Shown here: positions 50,691 through 62,110 of the stretch, one piece after another
Layout: each line of letters opens with the position of its first letter
Numbering within the stretch: the first letter of the stretch is position 1
Assembly: GCA_033239125.1 (NCBI GenBank)
Contig: BSWB01000006.1
Span: 33,410,001-33,474,000, forward strand
Direction: 5' to 3'
From: Fagopyrum homotropicum
Lineage: Eukaryota > Streptophyta > Magnoliopsida > Caryophyllales > Polygonaceae
Length of the DNA: 64,000 nt
The notes under the pieces: model-generated
Database searches by the model: none
Told to the model about the DNA's origin: nothing
What the model saw: the letters and a program-made list of their open reading frames with translations, nothing else
Made by a program: the position numbers and the translations under genes

Positions 50691-51521
50691 GTTAGAGGCA
50701 ATGTCATAAATGTAAATATTTTGAACACAAGAACGTGAGATAGTTTGCTATACCAAGCACACAATTGAAGCTACAAAGTAATGGCCTACTAAAGATCTTA
50801 CTAAGCTCCTTGGGTGGTAAAAAGAAGCTCACTAAGATTCATTTGGTTTATATGGTTACGAAAAGAAAGGAGAAAGCAAAACATTTTGGGTTTACTACGT
50901 ACCTACTCATCTCCAAAATATCAAAAATAAAAAATACTGATCCCCCACTCACCCATTTCACAGTAAAAACAAACTCTTTTATAGTCGTGCAAACTATCCC
51001 ACGTTGATAATTAACAAATTAATCCGTAGTCCAATATATAATTTCGGAAAAATTACTCATCTTATTACAAATTAAATATAATAAGTTGGCTCAAACTTAA
51101 CACACATGATAGTTTGCCTACGGACGTGAACCCTCACGTTAAGTTAGTAATGTATCATAATTTTCAACTCAATATATAAAGTGATGGACATTATACACAA
51201 ATTCACCCTACCTAAATATTTTATTATTAATTAGACCCGCATTTGCAAAGGAACTAATTTTGATATGTTCATTTATAATTCACCTAGAATATAATCTCGT
51301 TTAGAAAATGTGTTCCTACTCATCTTTCATTTCGATCAAGTCCATCGAATCGAATTTGAAACGATATATTCCGGATACTTGAGAATTTGAAAATAGAGCA
51401 TCATGCAATGAAGCCACCCGGTGAGAAAATATTGACTAGTGTAACAAAAGAGTCCCGCGTGGCTGCAAGTTTGAGGTACGTGTAGGAGTGCCGAAACCCA
51501 CGTACGTACGCAGAGACAACA
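50691..51521. other. AT-rich non-coding DNA upstream of the defensin-like gene
   Basis: No gene or element recognised. It may hold the promoter of the downstream gene. Confidence 0.5.
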
Positions 51522-51524
51522 TAT

Positions 51525-51538
51525 TTTATATATATAAT
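51525..51538 (+). promoter_or_regulatory. Candidate TATA box of the defensin-like gene
   Basis: TTTTATATATATAA about 70-80 bases before the ATG, a typical plant TATA distance with a short 5' leader. Confidence 0.5.
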
Positions 51539-51605
51539 TAGATGTTAGGATCGACGATTTGATAATATCAGTCTATCGAAGTGAGTGCAATCGACGAGTA
51601 TGAGT

Positions 51606-51904
51606 ATGAGGAAGAATATGTTAAGAGTATTAGTGGTGCTTCTAATCGTGATGGCTTCAGGTATATATATAATGTTGTGTTTAGCAAAGTATATATTATA
51701 CTGATTGTTGTGTACGTGTACGTGGCAGAATCCAGACAAGTCCGTATCGGAAATGGATGCGCGAAGCCATCGGCGTACTACCATGGCCCCTGCGTGTATG
51801 ATAAACCCTGCTTAGCTGCTTGCATGCTTGAATCCTTCTCCTATGGCGGCAAGTGCGCCTTTAGGTACTGGAGTCCATTGCCGGTTTGCGAGTGTACTTG
51901 TTAG
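51606..51904 (+). CDS. Defensin-like (plant defensin / gamma-thionin type) secreted peptide, two exons
   Basis: Exon 1 51606-51660, intron 51661-51728 (68 bp, GT...AG, phase 1), exon 2 51729-51904; 76 residues. Exon 1 is a signal peptide (M-R-K, then a Leu/Val core, ending near MAS). The mature part has eight Cys spaced C-X10-C-X5-C-X3-C-X10-C-X10-C-X1-C-X1-C. The first five follow the plant defensin CSab pattern, GGKC is the gamma-core GXC, and the Glu after Cys4 is kept. The last spacing (CEC-T-C) is shorter than the usual C-X-C-X3-C. A single intron after the signal peptide is the standard layout of this family. Likely role: apoplastic defence or signalling. It has no stops. The longer single-exon reading from 51581 through the intron is rejected. 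Confidence 0.85.
51661..51728 (+). other. Intron of the defensin-like gene
   Basis: GTATATATAT ... GTGGCAG, AT-rich, 68 bp. Splicing joins exon frames to give GAA (Glu) at the junction. Confidence 0.8.
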
Positions 51905-53150
51905 ATATATCTACCTTTCCTTTCTATCAATCGATAATATATCGTCGCACCTGTAGTGGTAACAGGAATAAAACTACCCGACTTTACCTCGCTTATCGGT
52001 TTTCTGAGTGAGTTGTACGTGTAATCGCAATAAACGAGATAAATATCAGTTGTTTAAAACACTGATTTTGGACCGTATGGCAAAAACGTGGTAATAATGA
52101 ATGCACTCTCACTTGTTCACCTACGACAAGAAAAACATCCATAATATTTTTGAATTTTATAGAAAAAGCGTGATAGTAGTGCAAACTGATATCAAGTATT
52201 GAAACGCTTGTAAGAAATAAATATAAGAATACACTGTTTGTAACACCACATGCATATCAATATAAGTTTAACAAAGTTGGCCAGGCAATGAAACCTGTAA
52301 ATATACAAAAGCCGAGAAGAACTAGAAACTCGTCAACATTGGAATAGATCTATATTATTTCTGTTTAAGTTAATGATTACCATAAACCCTTTGAATGTAT
52401 GATACCATCTGACAATTGTTCTACACTTTCTCGTTCAGAGGGTTTGTTAATGATTAGCAATGTACCGAGTGCTGATAATGTTCTGCATTTTCTAGATGGG
52501 ATTTACAAATAAGTTACCAATTACTATTGACAGGTAAGACAACAAGGTTCTACCTTAAAAATAAAAAACCTCGGGTAAATTTCAAATTGCTGTAATGTTT
52601 TGCAGTTGTTAAAAGGAGCATCCTACAGTACATGATCGAACGGGTACTCAAACTTAAGCACTTAACCCATAGAGTTAAAGACTGACATTTTATGTTTGGT
52701 TGAATTCCTTGTAATACTAGATTGATGCATGAGTCTTGTTTTGCGGGTGAAAGGGACGAGCAAGCTGAAAGAATAACTCAAAGAAAAGCGCAAGAAATGA
52801 CAAGTTCATGTATACACAGAAGAATAACGCAGAGAAAAGCACAGGAAATCACCGGAGAATAAGAAAGCTACCGGCGGCCGTCGAAAAGCTAGAAGAGGAG
52901 AACTCAGATCTACTAGAAGATGGAGCAAAGAAGGAGTAGTAAGATCTTCCAGTAACAAGAACAAAAAAGCAAAGGAGAAGAAGAAACCATACCGTCCGAT
53001 TCGCTGTTGAGAAGCTTGGTCGCCGGAGACACCCAAACCAACCCAATAGACGCGTCGCTAGTCGCCACTCCAATCGTTGGGTAGAGGTACCGAAGAAACT
53101 CAAGAAAGATGGAAAGAAGACAAATCCGATGGCCATTAAAAAACTAGTTT
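51905..53150. other. Non-coding DNA downstream of the defensin-like gene
   Basis: No gene recognised. Two overlapping minus-strand frames (53136-52806) are hydrophobic and Ser-rich but match nothing I know; I do not call them genes. Confidence 0.45.
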
Positions 53151-53154
53151 ATTT

Positions 53155-53290
53155 TAAACGAGCGGCTCGTTTAGGCTCGGGCTCGTCACGAGCATAGTAA
53201 TTTGCTCGTATTCGGCTTGTTAACTAATACGAATGTTGAGCTTTTAGCGAGCTGATACTGAGACGAGCCCGAACGGCTTGTCTCACATAA
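53155..53290. repeat. GCTCG/CGAGC-rich stretch
   Basis: Repeated short direct and inverted GCTCG/CGAGC units (GAGCGGCTCG, GGCTCGGGCTCG, CACGAGC). Such stretches occur in subterminal parts of DNA transposons such as hAT elements, but no terminal inverted repeat was found. Confidence 0.45.
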
Positions 53291-53568
53291 CAACCCTGTG
53301 GGTATATGAACTTTTAACTTACTTCCTCGGCTTGAAACTGAATTTAATATATTTCAAGACCAAGAGTTTAAGAAATTTGTTGACTACAGTGGCAACCTAC
53401 ATAATATGAATAGCGAGCTGAGACTGGGAACGGCTTGTCTCACGTAACAACCCTGTGGGTATATGAAATTTTAACTTACTTCTTCGGCTTGAAACTGAAT
53501 TTGATATATTTCAAGACCAAGAGTTTAAGAAATTTGTTGACTATAGTGGCAACCTACATAATATGAAT
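53245..53568. repeat. Tandem duplication of about 160 bp
   Basis: Units 53245-53410 and 53411-53568 share GCGAGCTGA, ACGGCTTGTCTCAC and CAACCCTGTGGGTATATGAA, and end in CATAATATGAAT. A few substitutions and a short indel separate them. Confidence 0.92.
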
Positions 53569-53575
53569 GACATTC

Positions 53576-53860
53576 AGAAGTGTCAATTTGCTACATTCAA
53601 AAAGACTTTATGTTTCCTTCCATATTTTCACATGAAAACCAGTATTACAGTTTCAAGCATACTAATTATATCTCCATCAACATCGCGACGTAGACAAAAA
53701 TTCACTGATAAATAATTGAGTCTTCCGATAAATAATCTATAATGCATTATAAAATCCAAGCATTAGAAGTGTCAATTTGCTACATTCAATTGACCCTTAT
53801 ATCTTCTTTTTTTTTTGGTAATGTCAATCTGCTTCATTCAATTAACCCTTATATCTTCTT
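53576..53860. repeat. Short direct repeats of GTCAATTTGCTACATTCAA
   Basis: Copies at about 53580, 53770 and (GTCAATCTGCTTCATTCAA) 53823; the last two also share CCCTTATATCTTCTT. Cause unknown. Confidence 0.8.
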
Positions 53861-54085
53861 CCAAAAAAAGAAATGCATGCGCATGCCAACTAACCATTAA
53901 ATAACCTTAATGGTTATATCAACATCCAAAAAAAAAAAAAAACTCCTACAAATACTAAACAATAAACATACACGTATCACCTCGCCAAAAAACCTTTCTT
54001 TCGCCAAGGAGTACGCGCCCCCACGCGCTACCTCCTCCCCTCGGACCCCTCCCTAGCCACCCTTCTCTCACCACCGTCTGTTAGC

Positions 54086-55400
54086 ATGGGTGGAACCGGG
54101 CGTTCTAAAAAGGTGTCCATCAAGATCTCTGACTTGGCTCCGAGCTCGGCTTTCTCTTTTGGCTCTCATAGCTCCCAATCTTCCCCTACCTCTGGCCCTT
54201 TTGAGCCCGTCCCTGAGGACCTTATCAAGACCAATAACCTCCGGCTTTCGAAGAACTTAACTAGCACCCCTCCCCCGATCATAACTGATGAGGTAATCCC
54301 TCCCCTCCCCTCTCCAACCAATGGCTCTCACCAACCTCCATCCGTGTTACCCCCTACCTCCTATTTTGACCCAATCGGAGCCAAAACTATCTCAGTTTCT
54401 CCTCCTTTGCCTCTAATTGATGCCCATGTTACAAACTCTTCTAACCAAACCTCTTCACCCCCGGTTCAACCTCCAGGCTTGACTCATGTGGTTAGCCTAG
54501 ATGACGCACCTCCCTCCTCTCAAAACTCGTATAGAGACATCGTCTCGAAAGCTGCGTCTTGGAACCACATTACTCTTTCTTTTACTCCGGGGCTCGAGAA
54601 GGGTATAATCTCTTTCTCCGAGAATGATGTCGTTGACTTTACTCCTTACTGGAGGCTCTCTTTGATTGGGTTCCCATGGGCTACCATCAACTTCTAGAAG
54701 ATGGCATCTTTCTCTTCCTGCTCTTGGAACTCCATCAAGGCCCCTAAAGTTCTCCGCAATGATAAGGGTATATTCATCTTCCACTTTGAATCTGAGGAAG
54801 ACCTAAATGCCACTCTCTGTGGCAGCCCTTGGTTTGTGAATGGCTCGTCCACTCTGCTTCTTAAATAGTGGGTTCATGGTATGAAGTTCGACTAGTCCAG
54901 CCTCACCACTATCCCGATTTGGGCTTCCCTCTATGATCTTGACTACCGCTTTTGGCCCCAACATATTCTTGTTAGGATAGGATTTGTCATTGGTAATCCT
55001 ATCATCACCGACTCCAGCTCCGCTAACCAAGATCGCCTTGGGTTTGCTAGGATCCTGGTGGAGATCCAAGCCTTTAAGCCTCTTCTTCGCGAAATCACAC
55101 ACACTGGTCTTGATGGCGAATTTATCTTCTAGAAAATTTCTTATGAATGGCTCCCTGACCATTGCTCACGCTATTTGGTGTTTAGGCATAGATGTCGACC
55201 CATTACTGCTCCCAAGCATGCCCAGAAGCTTCCCAATGGCTCACGTGCTCTACCCAGCTCCAACCGCCAACCACTGCTACCTACCCCAAAAGACTCTTTT
55301 CGCTTCGTCCCCCCCCCCCCCCCTTTAAGCATCCTCTCCAGGCTCCCCTCTCCACCCCGCCTGTTGCTAGCCATTCCCTAATATTCTAGAGGTGGAGACC
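54086..55400 (+). pseudogene. LINE H ORF1 (DUF4283 type)
   Basis: RNA-binding chaperone ORF of plant L1 elements. Start MGGTGRSKKVSIKISDLAPSS, a Pro/Ser-rich 150 residues, NSYRDIVSKAASW, ISFSENDVVDF, then the DUF4283-like core KGIFIFHFESEEDLNATLCG, SPWFVNGSSTLLLK, SLTTIPIWASLYDL, GFVIGNPIITDSSSA, DRLGFARILVEIQ, TGLDGEFIF, ISYEWLPDHC. Four in-frame stops (54695, 54866, 54893, 55130), all TAG at places where Gln would fit, then a frameshift near a C-run of about 14 at 55310. The usual CCHC knuckle is not readable. Confidence 0.85.
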
Positions 55401-55585
55401 TCTACGTCCTTACCTCCTCATATCCTCCATCCGCCACCCCATGTTCCTTCTACTCTCTTTGAGGATTCAGACCTTCCATGCTCATACCTGCTCCCCCCTC
55501 TATAACAGCTGCACCCCCATCTGGAATTCTCTCTACCCTCCTTTTCTAGTGTCAAGAGATGCCAAGAGAATGCCACCCCCTCCCA

Positions 55586-56002
55586 ATGAATTGTAAAATT
55601 TGTGCATGGAACATTAGGGGTCTGAACCACCTGAATAAACAAAAAGCAATCCAAGAAGTTATCAAGAGACATAAGATCGACCTTCTTGCCATTGTTGAGA
55701 CTAGGCTTAAGAAGAACAAGATGAATATAATTGATTATTCTCTTCTCCCGAGTTGGAATCAAACCTCAAACTCCCTTCAAGCACATAACTGCCGTATTTA
55801 GGTATGGTAGAATCCATCCATCCTTCACCTTACCCCTATCATCATAAATGATCAGATTATTCATTGCCAATTCTCCCTTCGTTCCAGTCACCTCACCTCC
55901 CCTCCCCCGTACACCTCTTTTTGAATGTTCCTTCATTTATGCTCATAATTATCCATCTAACCGCACTAGCCTTTGGGATTCTATAACTACCATCAATCAC
56001 CT
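55586..56002 (+). pseudogene. LINE H ORF2 endonuclease (N-terminal part)
   Basis: APE-type endonuclease that nicks the target DNA. MNCKICAWNIRGLNHLNKQK opens the frame, followed by IDLLAIVETRLKK (catalytic Glu) and, in a second frame, FIYAHNYPSNRTSLWDSITT. Broken by frameshift/stops near 55800 and ended by element I. The native start may be MNCKICAWN at 55586, one of several Met codons. Confidence 0.85.
55998..56002. repeat. Expected target duplication of element I (left copy)
   Basis: CACCT next to the LTR; the partner cannot be seen because J cuts element I. Confidence 0.4.
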
Positions 56003-57750
56003 TGTTTGCTCCAAAAGGTGTGTGCAAGCTTTAAATTTATAACCCAAGAAGTATGCTTGAACAAAGATGCGAACCCGCAGTGTACGGGTCAATTGTAATA
56101 AAAAGCAAGAATTCCACGGGTCGATCTCAGGGAATTAGGTGAAACAAAGCACATAATTGGTAGTCAAATATTGCAATTAACCAAAGCAATTAAAGTGATC
56201 AAAGATGATATAATTCAAGTAAGGGAAAATGCGGATTCTAGGGATTTAAGCATCTAGTTGTGGTTCCGACTCAAGATCTCAAAGGATAACGCGGACAAAG
56301 CTGAGGTTTACAAGGGAAGGTGTTTCTAAGATGGGAATAGATTACCGGGTAAGTCTCACTACTCACAATCCCAAACCGAAGCTCCTATTACCGGGTAAGT
56401 CTCAAGGTACTAAGGAAAGGAACTATAATCTCAAACCAACACACCACCCAAGGGTATAGAATCAACCTTTACCGGGTAAGTCTCAAGCTAACTCTCAAGG
56501 ATGGGATGAAGGCACACTCAAACCCCAATAAAGAATAAACCTTTACTACCTACAGTCATGATCTTGGGTAAACAAGCAAAGGAATTACCGGGTAAGTCTC
56601 ATCCTAGGCTTGCATTGAACCAGGAAAGGTGTAAAAGAATAGGATTTGGCAAACTAGAACATTTAACTCTCAGTTTTGGATCAGAAAAAGGTTCACCTCG
56701 ATCAGTCAAGTTTCACCCCGGCCGAGATGTTCATCGACTGAGCGAGGTGTGTAGGGTTAAGAAAAAGATTCGAGCTTTTAGGGTCCTACTGGGATTAAGA
56801 TCATTCTATCATCGTCTTTCCCACATCTTTCGGCCAATCACCCTAGAATCGCAAAAGAAACTTAGTCAACAATCATCATGATGACAATAATCAAATATAT
56901 GGAAAAGGAATGAATATTCAAACAAGAAAACCTTAAGAAAAAGGTCTCAATAAATGAATCAAATATCAAACAACAAGCGTTCCTCGAATCACAAATCAGC
57001 AAGACAATCAACCAATAGGGAATCTAAGAAAGTCTTACAAACTCCCTTTAAAGCTAAATCCAAACTATGAATCCTTCCTTTCTTGATCTTCAATCCTTCA
57101 ATCCTTTTTTGGATACTTCCAAAAAATCCCTCAATTCTTGAATGCTCTCAACCTCCAAGCATGGTTGAACTTGTGGAAAATCCAACCCTTTATATAGGGG
57201 AATTATCTTTCAAAGATAATAATATCTTAAAAGATAATTTTCTATAAAATATATCCAAATAAATCAGCTGAATATCTTATCTTTCTTCCAGAAATCCAGC
57301 CCAAAAATATAAGATATCCTCCTTCCAAAAATAAAAGATCTTAGCAAAAAATATGATCTCGCCGGTGACAAGGTGTCCGCCTCGGTCGCGACGCTCCTCA
57401 GGATCACCTCGGTCGAGGTGGTACTGTAGCTGACCGAGATGAGTCTCAACTGAATGTGAAATCTCTCAAATCTGGTCCAAAGTCAATCTTCTTCATCATT
57501 TTCATGCTTCCTGGAATCTTCCTTAAGCTCCATAATGTAGCTCCAATGACTCCTTAGCTCCTTTAGCTCCATTTTAATCCAAAACGTGCCATTTTACCTA
57601 CGATTACAACTAAACTAGGTGTAGACCTTGATTCTCGCAAAGGTAGATGAAACAACAATATAATCACAAAATATACATCCATACATGCAGATTATTGAAG
57701 ATAAAACGTCTAAATAAGTCCCAAAATATAGACTATAATACATGCTATCA
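56003..57750 (-). repeat. Element I 3' LTR
   Basis: 1748 bp, TGTTTGCTCC to ATGCTATCA, related to the LTRs of B and G but more diverged. Four TACCGGGTAAGTCTC motifs (about 56344, 56390, 56471, 56586) and CCTCGGTCGAGG motifs near 56696 and 57378-57435. Confidence 0.93.
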
Positions 57751-59387
57751 AAATACCCCATACTTGTCCATTGCTTGTTCCCAAACAAGTTTCAAATCTT
57801 AGATACAAGATATAATGGATTATAAGTCAGAAAAGATCAATGAAAAGCCTTTCAAAACTTTTTTGGTGGTGTGCTCCACTCATAGATCACCCTAAGAGAA
57901 TGCTTCATGGCAAATAAAATCAAAACATGATCAAAACATTTTATAAATATAATAAAGTTGTTCATCTTTGCATAAAATCATAGAATGCATAATAAATCAT
58001 ATGTATCGCAATTAATCATGTATAATCCAGTTTAAACCACCAAGTCAATCAACAAGCTCGATGTCTCAAGGGCTTCCAAAAGAGGTCAAGAAATGTGTAA
58101 GGGTGGGATGCATATAAGGGAATGTGATGCTAGAATCCGGGAAAAAGATCTTTACTTCACTTTTTTTGAATCACAACATCATCCACCAATAAGCTTTGCT
58201 TATTTTCACTTTTTTTTTTACTTTACTTTTTGGGATGCATGGACAGAGGTGCACAATAACCGAAGCCTAGGAGATCAACAATCATCAATTTCTCGATATG
58301 CCTCAAACCCTTGATGCACATACCATGACCTGTTAGGAATATCGCTCAATCCGACTTTGGCAAGACACAAACACCCGACTATGTGAATGGTGCCGAGTTA
58401 CTCATCATCATGATTGACTTCCCCAAACTTATTTGTTTCTTTCTAAACTTTCATCCAACATCTCAACTTCACTTTCACTTGCTTTTCTTTGCTTGCTTCC
58501 AAATTCCTGGATAGGTAAAGGGAGGCAAATATGTATATGAGGGGCTAAAGCATGATCAAGAAGAAGAAAAGAAGAGAATGAATTTCCTTGGTCTTTCCAG
58601 GAAGAATATGAGAGAACTCATCATGTGGTGTCAACCTTCCAATTCAACATAATTTTGATAAAAACAAAGTATTAAACATGCCAAAACTTCAAACAAAGCA
58701 TTTTGCAACTTAAACATATCATTAAACCTTTCGAGCATATAAAGATTTCAAAGCCAATCTGCAAACAAAATCATCACTGAGGTTATATCCAGAGAAGAAG
58801 CACAAAAATCGTTTCGAAAACTTTTCAGTTAAACCACCTCGGTCGAGGTGTTCTAGGTCATCCGAGGTGTTCAACCTCGTTTGGCCAGAATCAACCCGGT
58901 CGAGGTCATAAAATTTTTTTTTCTTAAACCAGTTTTCGACGTTTTTCTCAAACAAAAACTTGTATGTATGCATGTAATGGCAGATAAACATATAAAGCAA
59001 GATAAAACCATAATCAAAGATCAAGTGAGTCATACAAGTCATATAACTACCCCATACTTGGGACACATTGTCCCAATGGGTCAAATATCAGTCTAAGAAT
59101 AGAAAACTCACCGGACATAGCTGAACTGCATAAAGAAATAAGAAACAACTCCCAGATAAGACCGTCTCGGTTGGCGAAGAACATCTCGGTCGAGGTCCTG
59201 TGACTACACCCGAGATGTGTCTCAGTCAAGCTCCATCCTCTCAATTTCTCGAACTTTTGTCCTTCTAGTGTAGCTCCTGAGTTGTAATCCTTCCTTAGAA
59301 AGTACTTGTTTCTTGTCTAGAGGACGCAAAAACAAAGCAAAACAAACTATCTAAAAACTAAGCTAGAAAAGGGAAAGAAAACAATAC
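57751..59387 (-). other. Element I 3' untranslated region and spacer
   Basis: No gene. Terminal PPT 57751-57766, hairpin 57771-57788 (one wobble), internal PPT-like tract 59048-59059 with GGGACA hairpin 59060-59074, motif copies at 58838-58908 and 59165-59215. Confidence 0.75.
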
Positions 59388-59405
59388 CTTGGGTTCCCTC
59401 CCAAA
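59388..59405 (-). other. Hairpin downstream of the ORF (element I)
   Basis: TTTGGG-AGGGAA-CCCAAG on the element strand; one U-G wobble compared with B, F and G. Confidence 0.65.
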
Positions 59406-59435
59406 AAGCGCTTGATTTAAGGTCGCTAGCTGGAC

Positions 59436-60417
59436 CTTTCCTCATGGATTTACTCAATGTACCTCGAATATCTTGGAGTGCTCATCACATCCATCATAAA
59501 ACTCTTCCAAGAAGGTTCCGGTTCCTAATTTCACCGGCAAATGGTAGGATCTCCTACGTACAAGCTTGTACGGTTTGGTTCTCACCGGAATCCTACCGGT
59601 ATTCCTATAATTCCATGGAACATAATTCAGTTTTACATCCCATCCTTTCCTAGATCGGGAAATCAGCTTCTCGAGAATCTACTTTGCTTCTCTATCTCCA
59701 GCTTGGGGATAGTACAAGGTCCTTGTCACGTGAGTGACCCCATACTTGAGCATATAACACTTCGTTGCCTTAGCGGTGAAGCGCTTGTTAACTCCACTCC
59801 TTTCAGTCCAAGGAGCATCTTCCTTCAGCAAATTCAAGGGAGGTTTCATCTTGATCTTGGGAGGTTCTTTCGGAAGAGCACTCCAAGTCTTCAGTGCATC
59901 CCTGAAGAATTCTAGAACTTTAAAGGGAGTAGGAGCAAGTACCTTATAAAGTTCTTCAAATAGCGGGACAAGTTTCATGTTAGGGTGATAATCCACACAT
60001 GGAATCTTTCCCAACTCAGCTGGATTCTCTTCAACCTCGGCCGATCTCTCTTCCATCTCGGCCGATATCTCTTCAACCTCGGCCGAAGTTTCAGTAGTTG
60101 GATCAAGATCTTCCACTTCTTCCTCTTCTTGAAGAGCTTCAGGAGAAATTTTCAGTTTCATTGGATGAATGCTTGAAACTCGCAGTACTTCCTTATGCCC
60201 CTCTTTCGGCTTAGCATATGATAGGGTGCTTTCCTTGAGCTCCTCCACCTTCTTCATCAACTTATCCCATTTTGATTCAAGCGAATCTTCAAGAGGTTAC
60301 TCATAAATCTTTCTAGGGACATTCAGCTCATTCCATATCGCAAGCTCCTCCTTAATGGCCTCTTCTCTTTCCCTTTCATTGTCCAACCAATAGAAGGAGT
60401 ATTTCTCTTCCAAGTAT
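59436..60417 (-). pseudogene. Element I chimeric ORF (acidic protein with integrase-like C-terminus)
   Basis: Minus strand. The upstream part (60417-60300) reads YLEEKYSFYWLDNERE and EELAIWNELNVP, W/E-rich like the ORF of F. The 193-codon open part (60260-59679) has acidic repeats TSAEVEEISAEMEERSAEVEE, encoded by copies of the CCTCGGCCGA motif. It also has LFEELYKVLAPTPFKVLEFF, and ends LKYGVTHVTRTLYYPQAGDREAK, resembling the integrase KYGVTHKV.T.YHPQTSGQVE stretch. Further integrase-like sequence (LEKLISRSRKGW and after) follows to 59436. Stops and frameshifts break it. Function unknown. Confidence 0.65.
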
Positions 60418-62048
60418 TGTTTTCCACTTAGCGTGCGTACAATCAAGCTTTAAATTTATAAAACTGAAATTAAGCAAGCGAACCCGCAGTGTACGGATCG
60501 GCGTAGTAAAGCAAGAATTCCAGAGTGTCGAACTCAGGGATTTGGGGGGAACAAATTTAATTTATAAATTGTCAAGCAATAAAAGGTAAAGCTTTGCAAA
60601 TATTGGGGAAAACAGCAACCCTAAAGATCTAGGTATCTAATTATGGCAATCGATTCAAGATATACTTAAGATATAAGGACAGAGTTGAGGATTTGCAAAG
60701 GTATACGAAAGTAAGGTAATGTACGGTGAAGTTCCAAAACCTTATATGACTCACCCAAAGACACTCTCTATAAAGGTTGTTGAGGCTTCAGTATAGAAAG
60801 GATCTAAAGGTAAGAATTGATCTCAAATACCCAAACTTGTAACCCAAGGATCAAGATAGGCTCAAACGGTTAAGGTTGTGACACCCGGAACCGAAATAGA
60901 GGATGTTGAGTCTCACTACTACCTAAGAAAGGCAAGCCAAGGCTAGGTTAAAGCAAATCTTTAACTTTGGATTAAAGTAAAAGCAAAGTTCGTAAATTAG
61001 GGTAAATCACGGCTAGATCTTGAGTTTCACGGCCGTGGAAGTCCAAGAACAAACCGTGATTTAGGGCGTCGACGATAGTTCTCGCACTCTCAGGGTCCAA
61101 TCTGTTTACGATCGATCTATCATCATCTAAGCCACAACTATGAACCCTTCACCTTAGAATTGCTAAAGGGTTTTAGCCAACAATCATCATTATGATATCA
61201 ATATTCAAGTTTAAGAAGAACGAAAGATGAAAACCTTCAAAAACTCTAATAAAACTCAAATCAATCTCGAAATCCAAACACACAAAGCGTAATGTATAAT
61301 GGATTCAGAAATAAACACAAAAACTCACAACAATCTTAGATAAGAACGAAGAACGGGATGTCAATCCGTCTTCTATATCAAATCTAAGAAAAAGGGCGTA
61401 ACTTCCGCCACAAGCAACTCCGAATCCTCAAACCCTAAACGATCTTAATGTTGATATATGCGTTGATAGTGTCGATGCTGAAATCTCTTTTTTTCAGCCT
61501 TTTTATAAGGTGAGAAAAAGATATCTTCTAGGCCCAATACGTAGATAACGTGGTAATTAATGATTCGCCAAAAGATTGCCCAAATCACGGTCTCATGGGG
61601 TTCCACGACCGTTGAAATAGGGCGTGGAAATGATTACGGTGTCTTTAGCCTTCCACGACCATAATTTGTACCGTGTAACTCACTGGATTGCTCAAGGATC
61701 AAGTCCACGCTCATAATGGAGGTTCCACGGCCGTGGAAGTGGGGCGTGGAAGTGCCTAGCCCCTTTTGTTGCCATTGTTTCGTGTCATTCTTCATCCTTG
61801 CTCCTTCCTTAGCTTCTTAATGTGTATCCTCCTCTTCCAATATGATCAATTCCTCCTTGATTTCCATCAAAACGATCCGATTCCAGCTCTTATTCACCTA
61901 TAATCAACACAAAACTAGTGTAGACCTCCATATCGAAAATATAGATGAACAAGCTAACAATTGCTTCTATACCTTATCCATGGACACAATAATGACTGAG
62001 AAACAACTAAAATACGTGCCTATGATATCGCAATATTTCATGCTAACA
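60418..62048 (-). repeat. Element J 3' LTR
   Basis: About 1.63 kb, TGTTTTCCACTT to CATGCTAACA on the plus strand; ends placed by analogy with F and by the adjoining PPT. Motif copies at 61026-61040 (CACGGCCGTGG), 61598-61612 and 61725-61736 (CCACGGCCGTGG). Confidence 0.75.
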
Positions 62049-62110
62049 AATATACCCCATACTTGTCACTTGCTTGTCCCCAAGCAAGGCTTTCAAAAGC
62101 TTAGAACATA

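Larger units (their letters stand above)
53950..56002 (+). mobile_element. Element H: L1-type LINE, 5' half, cut by element I
   Basis: C-rich leader (53990-54085), ORF1 with DUF4283-like domain, then ORF2 endonuclease start, ended by the LTR of I at 56003. The RT part would lie beyond the right edge or be lost. Confidence 0.8.
56003..60417 (-). mobile_element. Element I: gypsy element with B/G-type LTR and chimeric ORF, 3' part
   Basis: LTR 56003-57750, PPT, 3' untranslated region, then one ORF remnant. It lacks the third ORF of B and G: the sequence passes from the untranslated region directly to the pre-hairpin spacer near 59145. Cut by the LTR of J at 60418. Confidence 0.88.

Noticed and set aside
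51581..51904. Single-exon 107-codon reading of the defensin-like locus
   Set aside because: It reads through a GT-AG intron in another frame and loses the signal peptide; the spliced form gives both signal peptide and Cys pattern.
52806..53136. Two overlapping minus-strand ORFs (95 and 76 codons), hydrophobic and Ser-rich
   Set aside because: No recognisable domain, no partner frame, composition-driven.
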